Origin: Streptomyces sp. A0958
GTDB taxonomy: Bacteria > Actinomycetota > Actinomycetes > Streptomycetales > Streptomycetaceae
NCBI RefSeq assembly: GCF_004795035.1
Contig: NZ_SSBK01000003.1
Location: 186,001 to 250,000, forward strand
Reading direction: 5' to 3'
Length of the DNA: 64,000 nucleotides
The notes under the pieces are model-generated. The model did not search any database. It saw nothing but the letters and a program-made list of their open reading frames with translations, and was not told the DNA's origin. Both the position numbers and the translations under genes were made by a program. Positions 42,035 through 53,241 of the stretch are shown here, piece after piece; within the stretch, counting starts at the first letter, position 1, and each line of letters opens with the position of its first letter.

Positions 42035-42216
42035 CCTTCCCCCGGGGAGGACGCGTCCTGATCCGACCGCGCCGGGCACCGGTCCTATTTCCGCAAATCC
42101 CCTGTCACCCCGTGCTGTGAGCGCTCTACCATCGGCGTACCAGTAGCAGGCTCTCCTCCGTTTCCGCCCAACTGCCCGGCCAGAGCGGGCACACAGGCCC
42201 GACGGAGCATCGGGGG

Positions 42217-43035
42217 ATGCACATGAACAGCGCTCCGCACCTGCTGACCGAGGACCGGCCCGAGTACGAGCGGCTCCTCGACGACGCACTGCGTCACGCT
42301 CATCAACGACCGGAACTGGCCGCTATCGGCGAACGCCTCAACGCGGTCCAGCTGCGCACCATGGCACTGGCGGCCGTCGCCCTGATCACCGCTACGGCCG
42401 CCACCGAGTACGAGCACTACGTGAAGGCCCGCGACGAGGCCCGTGCCGCGGTCCCCGACCGTGACGCGGCCCGTGGTACCGCGCCGGACGCCCTCAGCGG
42501 GGCGGGCGCCGGCATAGGTGCCGTCGTCACCGTCCTCGCGCCGATGCTGGCCGGCACCGCGGCGGTCATCTTCCTGCTGGTCGGCTACCTCCTGAAGATG
42601 CTGGAACCACCACCGGCGTTCGCCACCACCATGGTCGGCGCCGGCTGGTTCTTCGCCGCCGTCACCGCGGCCGCCATCTTCGTCGCGGCCGTCGGCCTCC
42701 TCCTCACCGCCCTGCGCAACGGCTCGACGTCATCGGCGGCCGAGGAAACCGGCGAGGCGCTGACCGACGAGGTGGCCCGGGCCAAGGACGCCTGGCGGCA
42801 GGCCCTGCTGGAACGGGGCATCCTGCCCTTCCTGCGCGACGCGCTCGCCGAGCCCGCGGCCGGCCCCGCCGTCCCGGCCCCGTTCCGCCCGGCCGGCCGT
42901 CTGCCGAAGATCGGCTACAGCAGGCCGGACTTCGCGGGCCCCGGCGACGGCCCGGCCGCGGCACCCCGCCCGACGTTCACCAGCCCGGACTTCACGAGCC
43001 CCGACTTCGGCGGCCCGGAACACGAGCTGGACTGA
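42217..43035 (+). CDS. Unknown membrane protein
   Basis: A 272-residue protein. It has a soluble helical N-terminus (YERLLDDALRHAHQRPELA). Helices follow at about residues 47-60, 95-125 and 140-170 (IFVAAVGLLLTAL). A Pro-rich tail carries a repeated SPDF unit (FTSPDFTSPDFGGPEH). It starts at ATG with GGGGG upstream. I do not recognise a family. It lies between the phosphoesterase and the convergent thiC gene. Confidence 0.7.
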   Translation: MHMNSAPHLLTEDRPEYERLLDDALRHAHQRPELAAIGERLNAVQLRTMALAAVALITATAATEYEHYVKARDEARAAVPDRDAARGTAPDALSGAGAGIGAVVTVLAPMLAGTAAVIFLLVGYLLKMLEPPPAFATTMVGAGWFFAAVTAAAIFVAAVGLLLTALRNGSTSSAAEETGEALTDEVARAKDAWRQALLERGILPFLRDALAEPAAGPAVPAPFRPAGRLPKIGYSRPDFAGPGDGPAAAPRPTFTSPDFTSPDFGGPEHELD

Positions 43036-43077
43036 CCGGGGGCGGGGGCCGGACCCGTACGAGGTCCCCGTGCCGGG

Positions 43078-44990
<1,913 letters not shown>

Positions 44991-45067
44991 TGCAAAGGTG
45001 CCACCACGCTAGCGTTCTTAAGGGCGACCTGAACAGAGGGCCCGGTCCTTCTTGCGATGATCGGCCG

Positions 45068-46402
45068 GTGACGCCCCCTCATCGCGACTCGGACCCCCAG
45101 GACCAGCAGCAGCACACCCATACGCACAGCCATGGCCCCGCAGCGCCGGTCTCCGCCCATCTGCGCAAGGTGATCGCCGCCGTGCTGATCCCGTTCGCGG
45201 CCGCTGTGTTCGTCGGTCTCGTGGCTCTCTGGCCGGGTGGTGCGCCGGCGCACGAACGGACAGGTGTCGGTTTCGACCGGCAGACCCAGCAGGGAAAGGT
45301 GGTGAGTGTCGTCAAGGTCGACTGCAAGGACGTGAACGCCGCCCAGCTCCCCGTCAGCGGCGAGACCACCCCGCCCACCGGTGAGCAGGCCACCGGCAAG
45401 GACCTCTGCGAGAAGGCCACCGTCGAGGTCACCAGCGGCCCGGACCAGGGGCGCACATTCATCGAGGTCGTGCAGCCGGACGCACCGAGGCAGCTGCGCG
45501 AGGGCCAGGGGGTGGTGGTGGCGTACGCCCCCGACGCACCCCATGACCTCCAGTACTCCGTGACGGACGTGAACCGGAAGTTCCCCCTGGTACTGCTGGC
45601 CGGGATCTTCGCCCTCGCGGTGGTGCTCGTGGGCAGGATGCGCGGGGTGATGGCTTTGGTGGCGCTCGCCCTGTCGTTCGCCGTGCTGACCCTGTTCATC
45701 CTGCCGGCCGTCCTGCAGGGCTCGAACCCGCTGCTGGTGGCGGTCGTCGGGGCCGGCGCGATCATGCTGATCGCGCTCTACATCTGCCACGGACCGACCG
45801 CCCGCACCTCCGTCGCCGTCATCGGCACCCTGATCTCACTGCTGCTGATCGGGCTGCTCGGCTCGCTGTTCATCGGCTGGGCGAGCCTGAGCGGGAACAC
45901 CGACGACAACACCGGCCTCATCCACGGCCTGTATCCGCACATCGACATGAGCGGCCTGCTGCTGGCCGGCGTCATCATCGGTTCCCTGGGCGTGCTCGAC
46001 GACGTGACGGTGACCCAGACGTCGGCGGTCTGGGAACTGCGACAGGCCAACCCCACCATGAGTGCGAAGCAGCTCTACCGGGCAGGGATCAGGATCGGAC
46101 GCGATCACATCGCCTCGGTGGTCAACACCCTGGTGCTCGCCTATGCGGGCGCCGCGCTTCCCCTCCTGCTGCTGTTCTCGGTCGCGCAGAGCAGCGTGGG
46201 TACGGTCGCCAACAGCGAGCTGGTGGCGGAGGAGATCGTGCGCACGCTGGTCGGCTCGATCGGACTGGTCGCCTCCGTGCCGGTGACGACCGCGCTCGCG
46301 GCGCTGGTCGTCTCCGCGGACCGCACGGGGGTCGGCGCGGAAGCCGGAGCTTCGGCACCCGTGCGGAGCGGCAGGGGACGGCGGCGACGGGCGAAGTCCT
46401 GA
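45068..46402 (+). CDS. YibE/F family membrane protein
   Basis: A 444-residue protein. A His-rich cytoplasmic start (QQQHTHTHSHG) may bind metal. One helix follows, then an extracytoplasmic domain (residues about 60-170), then about seven helices. The family block is LDDVTVTQTSAVWELR with RIGRDHIASVVNTLVLAYAG near the end. YibE/F proteins are thought to be transporters; the substrate is unknown. The GTG at 45068 is used because the earlier frame runs into the TPP riboswitch leader. Confidence 0.85.
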   Translation: MTPPHRDSDPQDQQQHTHTHSHGPAAPVSAHLRKVIAAVLIPFAAAVFVGLVALWPGGAPAHERTGVGFDRQTQQGKVVSVVKVDCKDVNAAQLPVSGETTPPTGEQATGKDLCEKATVEVTSGPDQGRTFIEVVQPDAPRQLREGQGVVVAYAPDAPHDLQYSVTDVNRKFPLVLLAGIFALAVVLVGRMRGVMALVALALSFAVLTLFILPAVLQGSNPLLVAVVGAGAIMLIALYICHGPTARTSVAVIGTLISLLLIGLLGSLFIGWASLSGNTDDNTGLIHGLYPHIDMSGLLLAGVIIGSLGVLDDVTVTQTSAVWELRQANPTMSAKQLYRAGIRIGRDHIASVVNTLVLAYAGAALPLLLLFSVAQSSVGTVANSELVAEEIVRTLVGSIGLVASVPVTTALAALVVSADRTGVGAEAGASAPVRSGRGRRRRAKS

Positions 46403-46481
46403 CCGGAACACGGAGCGTGATTCACCCGTTCGGCAGGTGTCGTGTTCGAGTGGCATGGGAGGCTCGAGGACACGGTCCTCT

Positions 46482-46919
46482 TCAGCCTGCGTTCTGCTCT
46501 TCGGCCAGAATGCGCCCCAGCGCCTCCTCCAAATTGCCCTCGAAGTCACCCAGCGTGCACTCCTGTCCGAGCGGCACCAGCTTGTCCGTACGGTCGAGGA
46601 AAGCGACCAGGGGGGCCGTGCCCGCCCGGAAGAGCGCACGGTCGGCACCTACTTGCAGCCGGATATGGACATCTGACAACCCTTCGGGCTCCGTCGGCCC
46701 GATGTGTACATCGCCGTCACCACTGGGGCTGTTGAGGCCGTCGAGCAGCAGCTCACGGCCGAAGGCCCAGGTGACGGGGGCGTCGCCGGGCAGATGGAAG
46801 GTCATCCGGATCGCGTACGGATCGCACACTTCGTACCGGAGCTCCACCGGGATACGGAATGAGAGTTCCTCGGAGACGAGGAAGCTCATCATGACCTCAG
46901 CTTGAACCGACTCGCGCAT
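46482..46919 (-). CDS. ssgA: SsgA cell-division activator for sporulation
   Basis: A 145-residue SsgA-like protein. Family features are SFLVSEELSFRIPVELRY, FHLPGDAPVTWAFGRELLLDGL and RALFRAGTAPLVAFLDRTD. It directs septum placement with SsgB and FtsZ in aerial hyphae. Two in-frame starts are possible: ATG at 46919 (used) and ATG at 46892, which has GAGG 6 bases before. The downstream partner on the same strand, an IclR gene, matches the known ssgR-ssgA order. Confidence 0.92.
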   Translation of the reverse strand: MRESVQAEVMMSFLVSEELSFRIPVELRYEVCDPYAIRMTFHLPGDAPVTWAFGRELLLDGLNSPSGDGDVHIGPTEPEGLSDVHIRLQVGADRALFRAGTAPLVAFLDRTDKLVPLGQECTLGDFEGNLEEALGRILAEEQNAG

Positions 46920-47020
46920 CGTTCAACCCCGCAGTAGATGAATCTGGCCAGGAATGATCCCCCATGGCCCTATTGACGCCATCGTGGTGCACGCGATAGC
47001 AGATCACAAGGAGTGATTTT

Positions 47021-47791
47021 TCAGATACTGATAGAGAACACGAACGAACGCAAGAGGCTGGCCACTTCGCGGCGTAGTCGTTCGACTGCGGGGAGCAACC
47101 GTTCTTCCTGGTCGAGGGGGACCGAAATGGCCATCGCCGCGGCGGTGAATCCGGCCGCGATCGGGATCGCCGCACAGACCGTCCCGAGGGCGTACTCCTG
47201 ACGTTCGATGACCGGTTCCGTACGCTCCAGCGACCGCAGCCGAGCGAGGAAGGCGGAGCGGTCGCGCACGGAGTACCGGGTCAACGGACGGACCGGGTGC
47301 CGGTCCAGATGGTCCTCGCGGGCCCGCTCGTCGAGCCGGCTCAGCAGGCACTGGCCGATCGCGTGCGCGTGGCCGGTCTCCCGGAAGGCGGCCCACTCGT
47401 CGACCGCCGGCGCCTCGGGGGTGTCCGCCACCGCGAGCAGTTCGATCTCGCCCTCGCGGTAGATGGCGCAGTAGACAGGGGCTCCGACGATGTCCCGCCA
47501 GCGGCCCAGCGACTGGGCCATGGTGCCGCGGCGGTTCGGCAGGGCGCCGTCGCCCACCAGGCGTTCCGCGGCGGCGCCGAAGAGGAAGACGCCGTTCTCC
47601 CGGCGCAGGTACCCCTCGTAGGTCAGGGTCCGCAGCAGGTGGTAGGCGGTGGGAAGGGGAAGACCCGCTTCCCTCGCGAGCTGTTTGGCCGGGGCCCCGT
47701 CGCGATGGGTGCCCACAGCCTCCAGCAGTCTCAGCGCCCGCTGCACCGACCCGATCAGCGTCGGAACAGCCCTACTCGATGCCGTGGTCAA
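47021..47791 (-). CDS. ssgR: IclR-family regulator of ssgA (SsgR-like)
   Basis: A 256-residue IclR-type regulator. The winged helix is SVQRALRLLEAVGTHRDGAP with AKQLAREAGLPLPTAYHLLR. The effector domain follows with GHAHAIGQCLLSRLDE and YALGTVCAAIPIAAGFTAAA. It starts at TTG with GGGGGTGA 5 bases upstream. It lies just upstream of ssgA, which SsgR is known to activate in S. coelicolor. Confidence 0.9.
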   Translation of the reverse strand: MTTASSRAVPTLIGSVQRALRLLEAVGTHRDGAPAKQLAREAGLPLPTAYHLLRTLTYEGYLRRENGVFLFGAAAERLVGDGALPNRRGTMAQSLGRWRDIVGAPVYCAIYREGEIELLAVADTPEAPAVDEWAAFRETGHAHAIGQCLLSRLDERAREDHLDRHPVRPLTRYSVRDRSAFLARLRSLERTEPVIERQEYALGTVCAAIPIAAGFTAAAMAISVPLDQEERLLPAVERLRREVASLLRSFVFSISI

Positions 47792-47831
47792 CGGTCACCC
47801 CCAGGCATGGTGACGGGCGGTCAGCCCGTCC

Positions 47832-47866
47832 GTGGGGGCCTCCCCCACAGGTCTGCCGCAGACCTG
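47832..47866. repeat. Overlapping GC-rich hairpins upstream of ssgR
   Basis: GTGGGGG-CCT-CCCCCAC (47832-47848) overlaps a second dyad CAGGTCTGC-C-GCAGACCTG (47848-47866). The two stems share one base at 47848. Position is 40-75 bases upstream of the ssgR start on its strand. Such dyads occur as dispersed Streptomyces spacer repeats. Confidence 0.6.
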
Positions 47867-48034
47867 GGGGTCCGGGGGCCGGATCTCCCGTACAAACCAC
47901 TGGTCAGGGTGGTGACTAACGGCGCTTTTCCCAGGCGGCGACAGCGGACTGTCACTGTATCGGCCGCATCGTGACCGGGCGCCTATTCGCCTTTCCCTTA
48001 ACTCCGCTGGGCTAATCGACCGTCGGGCGTGCGG

Positions 48035-48247
48035 TCACCATCCGCTGCCTGAGGACGACATGAACTTGCGTACGACGAAGACGAGCCCACCGACCAGGAC
48101 CACGAAGATCAGGATCTTGAAGAGCAGTCCGACCACGAACGTGACCAGGCTGACGATCAGGCCGCCGAACACGACGATCGCGATCACGGGCACCGCGATC
48201 CACTTCACCCACCAGGGCATACCAGCGAATATCTCCCGCACGGCCAT
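48035..48247 (-). CDS. DUF5326-type small membrane protein
   Basis: A 70-residue protein MAVREIFAGMPWWVKWIAVP with one or two strongly hydrophobic helices (residues about 17-58) and a short Ser/Gly tail after RKFMSSSG. It resembles the small DUF5326 membrane proteins of Streptomyces. Function unknown. The 47792-48034 spacer before ssgR holds hairpin repeats and promoters only. Confidence 0.7.
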   Translation of the reverse strand: MAVREIFAGMPWWVKWIAVPVIAIVVFGGLIVSLVTFVVGLLFKILIFVVLVGGLVFVVRKFMSSSGSGW

Positions 48248-48397
48248 CGTCCTTACCTCGTCTCTGTGAGTTCCTGCTCCGATGCTAGAGGCGAAAGGGG
48301 GGCCGCCGGGGCCCGGGAAGCCCTTGAACTCCCCTGATCGATCCCCTAGGGAACCCCGGGACGAGGACCGGCCGCCGGGAGGACGGCCTCCGAGGGA

Positions 48398-48715
48398 TCA
48401 GCCCTCGGGCGGTGAGAAGACCACCATCACGCGCAGGTCCTCGGTGATGTGGTGGAACTTGTGGGCGGTGCCGGCGGGTACATACACGACACTTCCTCTT
48501 CCCACCTGTGTGGTTTCCATGCCGACGGTGATCGACGCGCGACCGCTGACCACGAAGTAGACCTCGTCCTGACTGTGCGGCTGCTGCGGATCGAGCTCGC
48601 CGGCGTTCAGGGCGTACAGGCCTACCGACATGTTCCGCTCGCGAAGGAACTGCAGGTACGCACCGTCGTTGGCGGCCCGTTCCGCCTCCAGTTCGTCCAG
48701 CCTGAATGCCTTCAT
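48398..48715 (-). CDS. Cupin-domain protein
   Basis: A 105-residue single cupin. Metal-binding His/Glu motifs are PHSQDEVYFVVSG (motif 1) and PAGTAHKFHHI (motif 2). Starts at ATG 48715 (MKAFRLDELEAERAAND); a longer frame overlaps the promoter of the next gene. Likely a small enzyme or sensor of unknown substrate. Divergent from the phage-holin-like gene. Confidence 0.85.
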   Translation of the reverse strand: MKAFRLDELEAERAANDGAYLQFLRERNMSVGLYALNAGELDPQQPHSQDEVYFVVSGRASITVGMETTQVGRGSVVYVPAGTAHKFHHITEDLRVMVVFSPPEG

Positions 48716-48783
48716 GGCCCGTCCACCCCTTGCCTCTGTCCAGCCGGTGTCCGCCACCGATCATGTCTGCCACGATCAGACAC

Positions 48784-49161
48784 ATGAAGAATTTCGTAGT
48801 CAAGACGATCGCCAACGCGGGTGCGCTGGCCGTGGCCATCTGGCTGCTCCAGGACATCACGCTGACCGGCGGCAGCACCGGCCGCAAGGCCCTGACCCTG
48901 ATCCTGGTCGCGTTGATCTTCGGCCTGGTCAACTTCGTGGTCAAGCCCATTGTGAAGCTGCTCACCCTCCCCCTCTTCATCCTCACGCTGGGGCTGATCA
49001 CCCTCGTGGTGAACGCGCTGATGCTGCTGCTCACCTCATGGCTGGCCGACGTGTTCGATCTGAGCTTCCACGTCCACGGCTTCTGGACCGCCGTCCTCGG
49101 TGGTCTGATCGTCTCGATCGTTTCCTGGGCGCTGAACGTCGTCCTGCCCGACGAGGACTGA
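48784..49161 (+). CDS. Phage-holin family membrane protein (PF04020 type)
   Basis: A 125-residue protein with four hydrophobic segments (residues about 4-22, 35-53, 60-85 and 95-115) and the start MKNFVVKTIANAGALAVAIW. The family is called holin-like but is chromosomal and widespread in actinobacteria. No other phage genes are nearby. Role unknown. Confidence 0.82.
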   Translation: MKNFVVKTIANAGALAVAIWLLQDITLTGGSTGRKALTLILVALIFGLVNFVVKPIVKLLTLPLFILTLGLITLVVNALMLLLTSWLADVFDLSFHVHGFWTAVLGGLIVSIVSWALNVVLPDED

Positions 49162-49228
49162 TCCGCGACCACCTGCGAGAGTGCGGGCGGGACCGGCGGC
49201 CGGCCGGGGAGAGAAGCGAGGACGAGGC

Positions 49229-50359
49229 ATGAGCACCCTGGGCGACGGAACGCGGGCGGTACGAGCCGGCCTGCCGGAACCGCAGCAGTACGAGCCCACC
49301 CTCCCCGGCCCGGTCTTCGCCGCGCACTTCCATCTGTCCGGCGAACCGACCGGCCCCTACACCTACGGCCGGGACACCAACCCCACCTGGACCCATTTGG
49401 AACGGGCCATCGGGGAGCTCGAAGCCCCGGGGGAGAGCGTGCAGACCACGGTCTTCGCCTCCGGCATGGCGGCGATCTCGGCCGTCCTGCTGTCCCAGGT
49501 GCGCAGCGGCGACGCCGTCGTCCTGCCTGACGACGGCTACCAGGCGCTTCCCCTGGTACGGGCCCAGCTGGAGGCGTACGGAGTCGAGGTGCGGACCGCT
49601 CCGACCGGGGGCGACGCGCAGCTGGCCGTCCTGGAGGGGGCGAAGCTCCTGTGGATCGAGACACCGTCCAATCCGGGGCTCGATGTCTGTGACGTGCGGA
49701 GGCTCGTCGAGACCGCGCACGCCGGCTCCACGCTGGTGGCCGTCGACAACACCCTCGCCACCCCGCTCGGCCAGCGCCCGCTGGAGCTGGGGGCCGACTT
49801 CTCGGTGGCCAGTGACACCAAGGGCATGACCGGCCACGGCGACCTCCTGCTCGGCCATGTGACCTGCCGGGACGCCGAGCTGGCCGCCGGGGTGCGGCGC
49901 TGGCGCAAGGTGGTCGGCGCGATCCCCGGGCCGATGGAGGCCTGGCTCGCACACCGGTCGCTGGCCACGCTGGAACTGCGCATCGAGCGGCAGTGCGCCA
50001 ACGCCCTCGCTCTCGCCGAGGCGCTCAGCGAGCACCCGCACGTGGCCGGGCTGCGTTACCCCGGGCTGCCCGCCGACCCCTCGTACCCGAACGCGGTGCG
50101 GCAGATGCGGCGCTTCGGCTCGGTGGTGTCGTTCGTGCTGGCCGACCGGGAGACCGCGGAGCGCTTCCTGTCGGCCCTGCATCTGGCCGAGGACGCCACC
50201 AGCTTCGGCGGCGTACGGTCCACCGCCGAGCGGCGGGCCCGCTGGGGCGGCGACGCCGTACCGGAAGGGTTCATCCGCTTTTCCGTCGGCGCCGAGAACG
50301 CCGCCGACCTGGTGGCCGATGTCGAACAGGCGCTGACCACGGCCACTCGCGGGAATTGA
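49229..50359 (+). CDS. Cystathionine gamma-lyase/synthase-type PLP enzyme
   Basis: A 376-residue Cys/Met-metabolism PLP enzyme. The phosphate-binding region ASGMAAISAV, the aromatic loop TYGRDTNPTWTHLE and the PLP Lys in SDTKGMTGHGDLLLG are visible. IETPSNPGLDVCD provides the cofactor Asp region. It probably cleaves or forms cystathionine. Starts at ATG 49229 with GCGAGGACGAGG before it. 50360-50638 behind it is a GC-poor promoter for the next gene. Confidence 0.85.
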   Translation: MSTLGDGTRAVRAGLPEPQQYEPTLPGPVFAAHFHLSGEPTGPYTYGRDTNPTWTHLERAIGELEAPGESVQTTVFASGMAAISAVLLSQVRSGDAVVLPDDGYQALPLVRAQLEAYGVEVRTAPTGGDAQLAVLEGAKLLWIETPSNPGLDVCDVRRLVETAHAGSTLVAVDNTLATPLGQRPLELGADFSVASDTKGMTGHGDLLLGHVTCRDAELAAGVRRWRKVVGAIPGPMEAWLAHRSLATLELRIERQCANALALAEALSEHPHVAGLRYPGLPADPSYPNAVRQMRRFGSVVSFVLADRETAERFLSALHLAEDATSFGGVRSTAERRARWGGDAVPEGFIRFSVGAENAADLVADVEQALTTATRGN

Positions 50360-50638
50360 CCGCCCTGTCCTCTCGGCGGTGCGGTACGGACGGTCCGAGC
50401 CTCCCCCCTCGTGGCTCGGACCGCCCCGGTCCTCCGCGTTCCCCGGCGTATGCCGCGCCCGCTGCATCCACTGCGTTTGCCGCGTTTCCCGCCTTTGCCG
50501 CGTGAAGAACCGCCTCGACAAGGCTAGTTGACTCAGCGTCAGTGTCCAATCACAGTAGCGACAGCGACCTATCGACATATTTATAGTTGTCCGGGTCCAA
50601 TCGGATGCGTCACTGCGTGAGGACAGGAGGGACGGGAC

Positions 50639-51535
50639 GTGGATCTTGCGCTGCTGCGCACCTTCGTCACCGTGCACCGAGCCGGCTCCTTCACCCGCGC
50701 CGCCGCGCTCCTCGGCCTCTCGCAGCCCGCCGTGACCTCGCAGATCCGCACCCTGGAACGACAGCTGGGCCGCCCGCTCTTCCTGCGCAGGGCCCGCGGG
50801 GTGACCCCGACGACGATCGGCGACGAACTCGCGCACCGGGCCGCTCCCCATCTGGACGCGCTCGTCGAGATCGCCGAGACCGACCTGGACGAGGAGTCGG
50901 GCGTACGGACGCTGCATCTGGCGGGGCCGCCTGAATTCCTCGCCCTGCGGGTTCTGCCCGCGCTCACTCCGCTGATCGCCCAGGGCCTCGCGCTGCGTGG
51001 TTCGTTCTCCGCCGATACGGACGAGACCTTGGAGGGCCTGGCCGCCGGCCACCACGACCTGGCCGTCGTGACGGCCCGGCCGCGTGGCGAACTGCTCACC
51101 GCCATTCCGCTCTGCGACGAGGAGCACGTCCTGATCGCCGCCCCGCGCTGGGCGGCGCGCCTGGGCCCGGGGACGCTGCGGCGCGACGGCCCCGTGGTCC
51201 TGGACCAGCTGCCCGTGGTCGAGGTGCACGAGAGCCTGCCGCTCGTCTCCCGCTACTGGGCCGCGGTCTTCGACAGCCCGCCCGCGGCCGCCGGTGCCGT
51301 CATCGCGCCGGACCTGCGGGCGGTCCTGGAGTGCGCGGCCGCGGGCGCCGGGCTCGCCGTGCTGCCGCGCTACCTGTGCGAGGACGCGCTGGAACGGGGC
51401 GAGGTGGTGGCGCTCCTCGACCCTCCGGTCCCTCCTCTGCGCACCTACTTCCTGGCCGCGCGGACCGGCACGCTCGCGCTTCCGCATCTCGCCCGGGCGC
51501 ACGAGTGGCTCCTGCGTGCCGCAGCCGACTGGTGA
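50639..51535 (+). CDS. LysR-family transcriptional regulator
   Basis: A 298-residue LysR regulator starting at GTG. The helix-turn-helix is LALLRTFVTVHRAGSFTRAA with LLGLSQPAVTSQIRTLE. The effector-binding domain follows, with HHDLAVVTARP and VLECAAAGAGLAVLPRYL. It begins 100 bases after a tract (50530-50585) that is unusually AT-rich for this window and likely carries its promoter. The target may be the adjacent lyase gene or itself. Confidence 0.88.
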   Translation: MDLALLRTFVTVHRAGSFTRAAALLGLSQPAVTSQIRTLERQLGRPLFLRRARGVTPTTIGDELAHRAAPHLDALVEIAETDLDEESGVRTLHLAGPPEFLALRVLPALTPLIAQGLALRGSFSADTDETLEGLAAGHHDLAVVTARPRGELLTAIPLCDEEHVLIAAPRWAARLGPGTLRRDGPVVLDQLPVVEVHESLPLVSRYWAAVFDSPPAAAGAVIAPDLRAVLECAAAGAGLAVLPRYLCEDALERGEVVALLDPPVPPLRTYFLAARTGTLALPHLARAHEWLLRAAADW

Positions 51536-51598
51536 CCTCAGGGACGCCCAAGAGCCCCGAGGTGTTTCAGAAGAGGTCCCGCGGGCCACGCTCTTGCC

Positions 51599-52078
51599 AT
51601 GACCGAACGTCCTGTGGTCAAGCGCACCGCACGCGCCATCCTGCTCGACGGCGACGACCTCATCCTCATCAAGCGCACCAAGCCCGGAGTAGATCCGTAC
51701 TGGGTGACGCCGGGCGGCGGGGTCGAGCCCGAGGACGCCACCGTCGTCGACGCCCTGCACCGTGAGGTGGACGAGGAACTCGGCGCCAAAATCACCGATG
51801 TGGTGCCCTGCTTCGTGGACACCGTGGAACACATCGAGGAGGGCGGGGTGAAGGGCGTCAAGGTCCAGCACTTCTTCGTCTGCCGCCTCAACTCCATGGA
51901 CCTGTCCCTGCGGCACGGCCCCGAGGTCGACGAGCCCTGCGGGGGTTACGACGTCGTACGCGTGCCGTTCAGCCGGGTCGGGATCGCCGCAGTGCATCTC
52001 GTACCACTGTCACTGCGGCACTACCTGGACGGCAACATCGAGGGCGTCCGCGCCATGCACGCCGACGATCTGGGCTGA
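51599..52078 (+). CDS. NUDIX hydrolase
   Basis: A 159-residue Nudix protein. The box reads GGGVEPEDATVVDALHREVD followed by EELGAK; the spacing and REVDEELG agree with the consensus. It starts MTERPVVKRTARAIL. Acts on nucleoside-diphosphate derivatives; exact substrate unknown. Lies 63 bases after the LysR gene on the same strand. Confidence 0.85.
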   Translation: MTERPVVKRTARAILLDGDDLILIKRTKPGVDPYWVTPGGGVEPEDATVVDALHREVDEELGAKITDVVPCFVDTVEHIEEGGVKGVKVQHFFVCRLNSMDLSLRHGPEVDEPCGGYDVVRVPFSRVGIAAVHLVPLSLRHYLDGNIEGVRAMHADDLG

Positions 52079-52081
52079 TGC

Positions 52082-52121
52082 GGTTGGTTTCCCCCGGTTG
52101 TTTCCCTCGGTTGTTTCCCTC
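52082..52121 (+). repeat. Short tandem repeat GGTTGTTTCCCTC
   Basis: Two exact 13-base copies (52096-52108 and 52109-52121) and one degenerate copy (52082-52095) lie right behind the NUDIX stop, ahead of a parS site. Confidence 0.6.
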
Positions 52122-52169
52122 GATCTACTCCCGGGCTGCCGGCTCCTGCACCGCCCGTGGGGACGCCGT

Positions 52170-52183
52170 GTTTCACGTGAAAC
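52170..52183. promoter_or_regulatory. parS site (intergenic)
   Basis: Perfect GTTTCACGTGAAAC in the gap between the NUDIX gene (ends 52078) and a GNAT gene (starts 52286). Binds ParB near the origin. Confidence 0.92.
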
Positions 52184-52285
52184 CGATCAGGCGCCCCCTA
52201 CCCGGTGCGATTTTCGGCTGCGCGTCTCGGCCAGATCCGGTAAAGCGGTGGACGGGCGATCACCGGGTCGGACAGCCTGGCCCGT

Positions 52286-53188
52286 ATGCCCAGCTCACTG
52301 CCTCACCCGCTGACCGATCTACCCGTCCGGCGCCTCACCCGGGATGACTTGGTCCCCTGCGCCGACCTCAGCGAGGACCGCGGCTGGCCGCGCGACGAGG
52401 AGCGCTGGGCGCTGCTGCTGGCCGCCGGAACGGGCTACGGCATCGACGACCCCGACACCAAAGGCCTGGTGGCGAGCTGCGTGGTGGTCTCATACGGCCC
52501 CGAGCTGGCGGCCATCGGCATGCTGCTGGTCGCCGGCCGCCATGCCCGGCGGGGCGTGGGCCGGTATCTGATGCAGAGGGTGATCGAGGCGGCCGGGGAC
52601 ACCCCGCTCAGCCTCTACGCGACATCGGCGGGCCGGCCCCTCTACGAGGGCCTCGGGTTCATCCCGGTTGGGCGCACTGTCCGCTTGATCGGGCCTTTCC
52701 GGCCAACCGCGGAAACCGGCTCGACGGCTTCCGGCGGCGCGAAGCCTTCCGGCGGCGCGGGCACTGTCGTTCGGCCTGCTTCGGCCGGGGATCTGCGAGC
52801 CATGGTGCAGCTGGACTCGGTCGTCTTCGGACTCGACCGCACCCACCTGCTGACCCGGCTGCCGGTCTTCGCCGACCATCTGCGGGTGGCGGAGGAGAAC
52901 GGGGAGCTGATCGGGTACGCCGCGCTCTCCCGCAGCTCGGACAACCACGCGGTCGGGCCGCTGATCGCCAGGGACACCGCCACGGCCAAGCTGCTCGTGA
53001 CCTCGCTGGCCGAGGCCACGGACCGGCCGCTGCGCGTGGACATCGATGCCCGCCACGACGAGCTGATCGACTGGGTCGGGGCGTGCGGGCTGCGGCACCA
53101 CTCGGGGACCACGGAGATGGTCCTCGGCGGGCGGCAGCACGGGGACCGGGCCCAGCGCTTCGGCCCCCTGAGCCTGGCGACGGGCTGA
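52286..53188 (+). CDS. Double-GNAT acetyltransferase
   Basis: A 300-residue protein of two GNAT-like halves. The first has the acetyl-CoA loop VAGRHARRGVGRYLMQRVI (residues about 80-98) and LYEGLGFIPVG. The second (about 160-290) is more degenerate. A Gly/Ser-rich linker joins them. Acetyl acceptor unknown. Confidence 0.83.
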   Translation: MPSSLPHPLTDLPVRRLTRDDLVPCADLSEDRGWPRDEERWALLLAAGTGYGIDDPDTKGLVASCVVVSYGPELAAIGMLLVAGRHARRGVGRYLMQRVIEAAGDTPLSLYATSAGRPLYEGLGFIPVGRTVRLIGPFRPTAETGSTASGGAKPSGGAGTVVRPASAGDLRAMVQLDSVVFGLDRTHLLTRLPVFADHLRVAEENGELIGYAALSRSSDNHAVGPLIARDTATAKLLVTSLAEATDRPLRVDIDARHDELIDWVGACGLRHHSGTTEMVLGGRQHGDRAQRFGPLSLATG

Positions 53189-53241
53189 CGCCCGGCCCTC
53201 GCTCCGAGCGTGCTCGCGGGCGCGGGGCCGGGGTCGTGGCG

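Noticed and set aside
42035..42216. Small RNA gene between phosphoesterase and membrane-protein genes
   Set aside because: No stable hairpin or promoter pattern that stands out from the background.
48784..49161. Possible prophage remnant because of a holin-family protein
   Set aside because: The PF04020-type family is chromosomal in actinobacteria and no other phage gene lies nearby.
50380..50520. Alanine/phenylalanine-rich short frame as a small gene
   Set aside because: Repetitive composition, no ribosome-binding site; likely spacer slippage.
49031..51997. A 988-codon minus-strand open frame
   Set aside because: It mirrors the cystathionine lyase, LysR and NUDIX genes and shows no family motifs.
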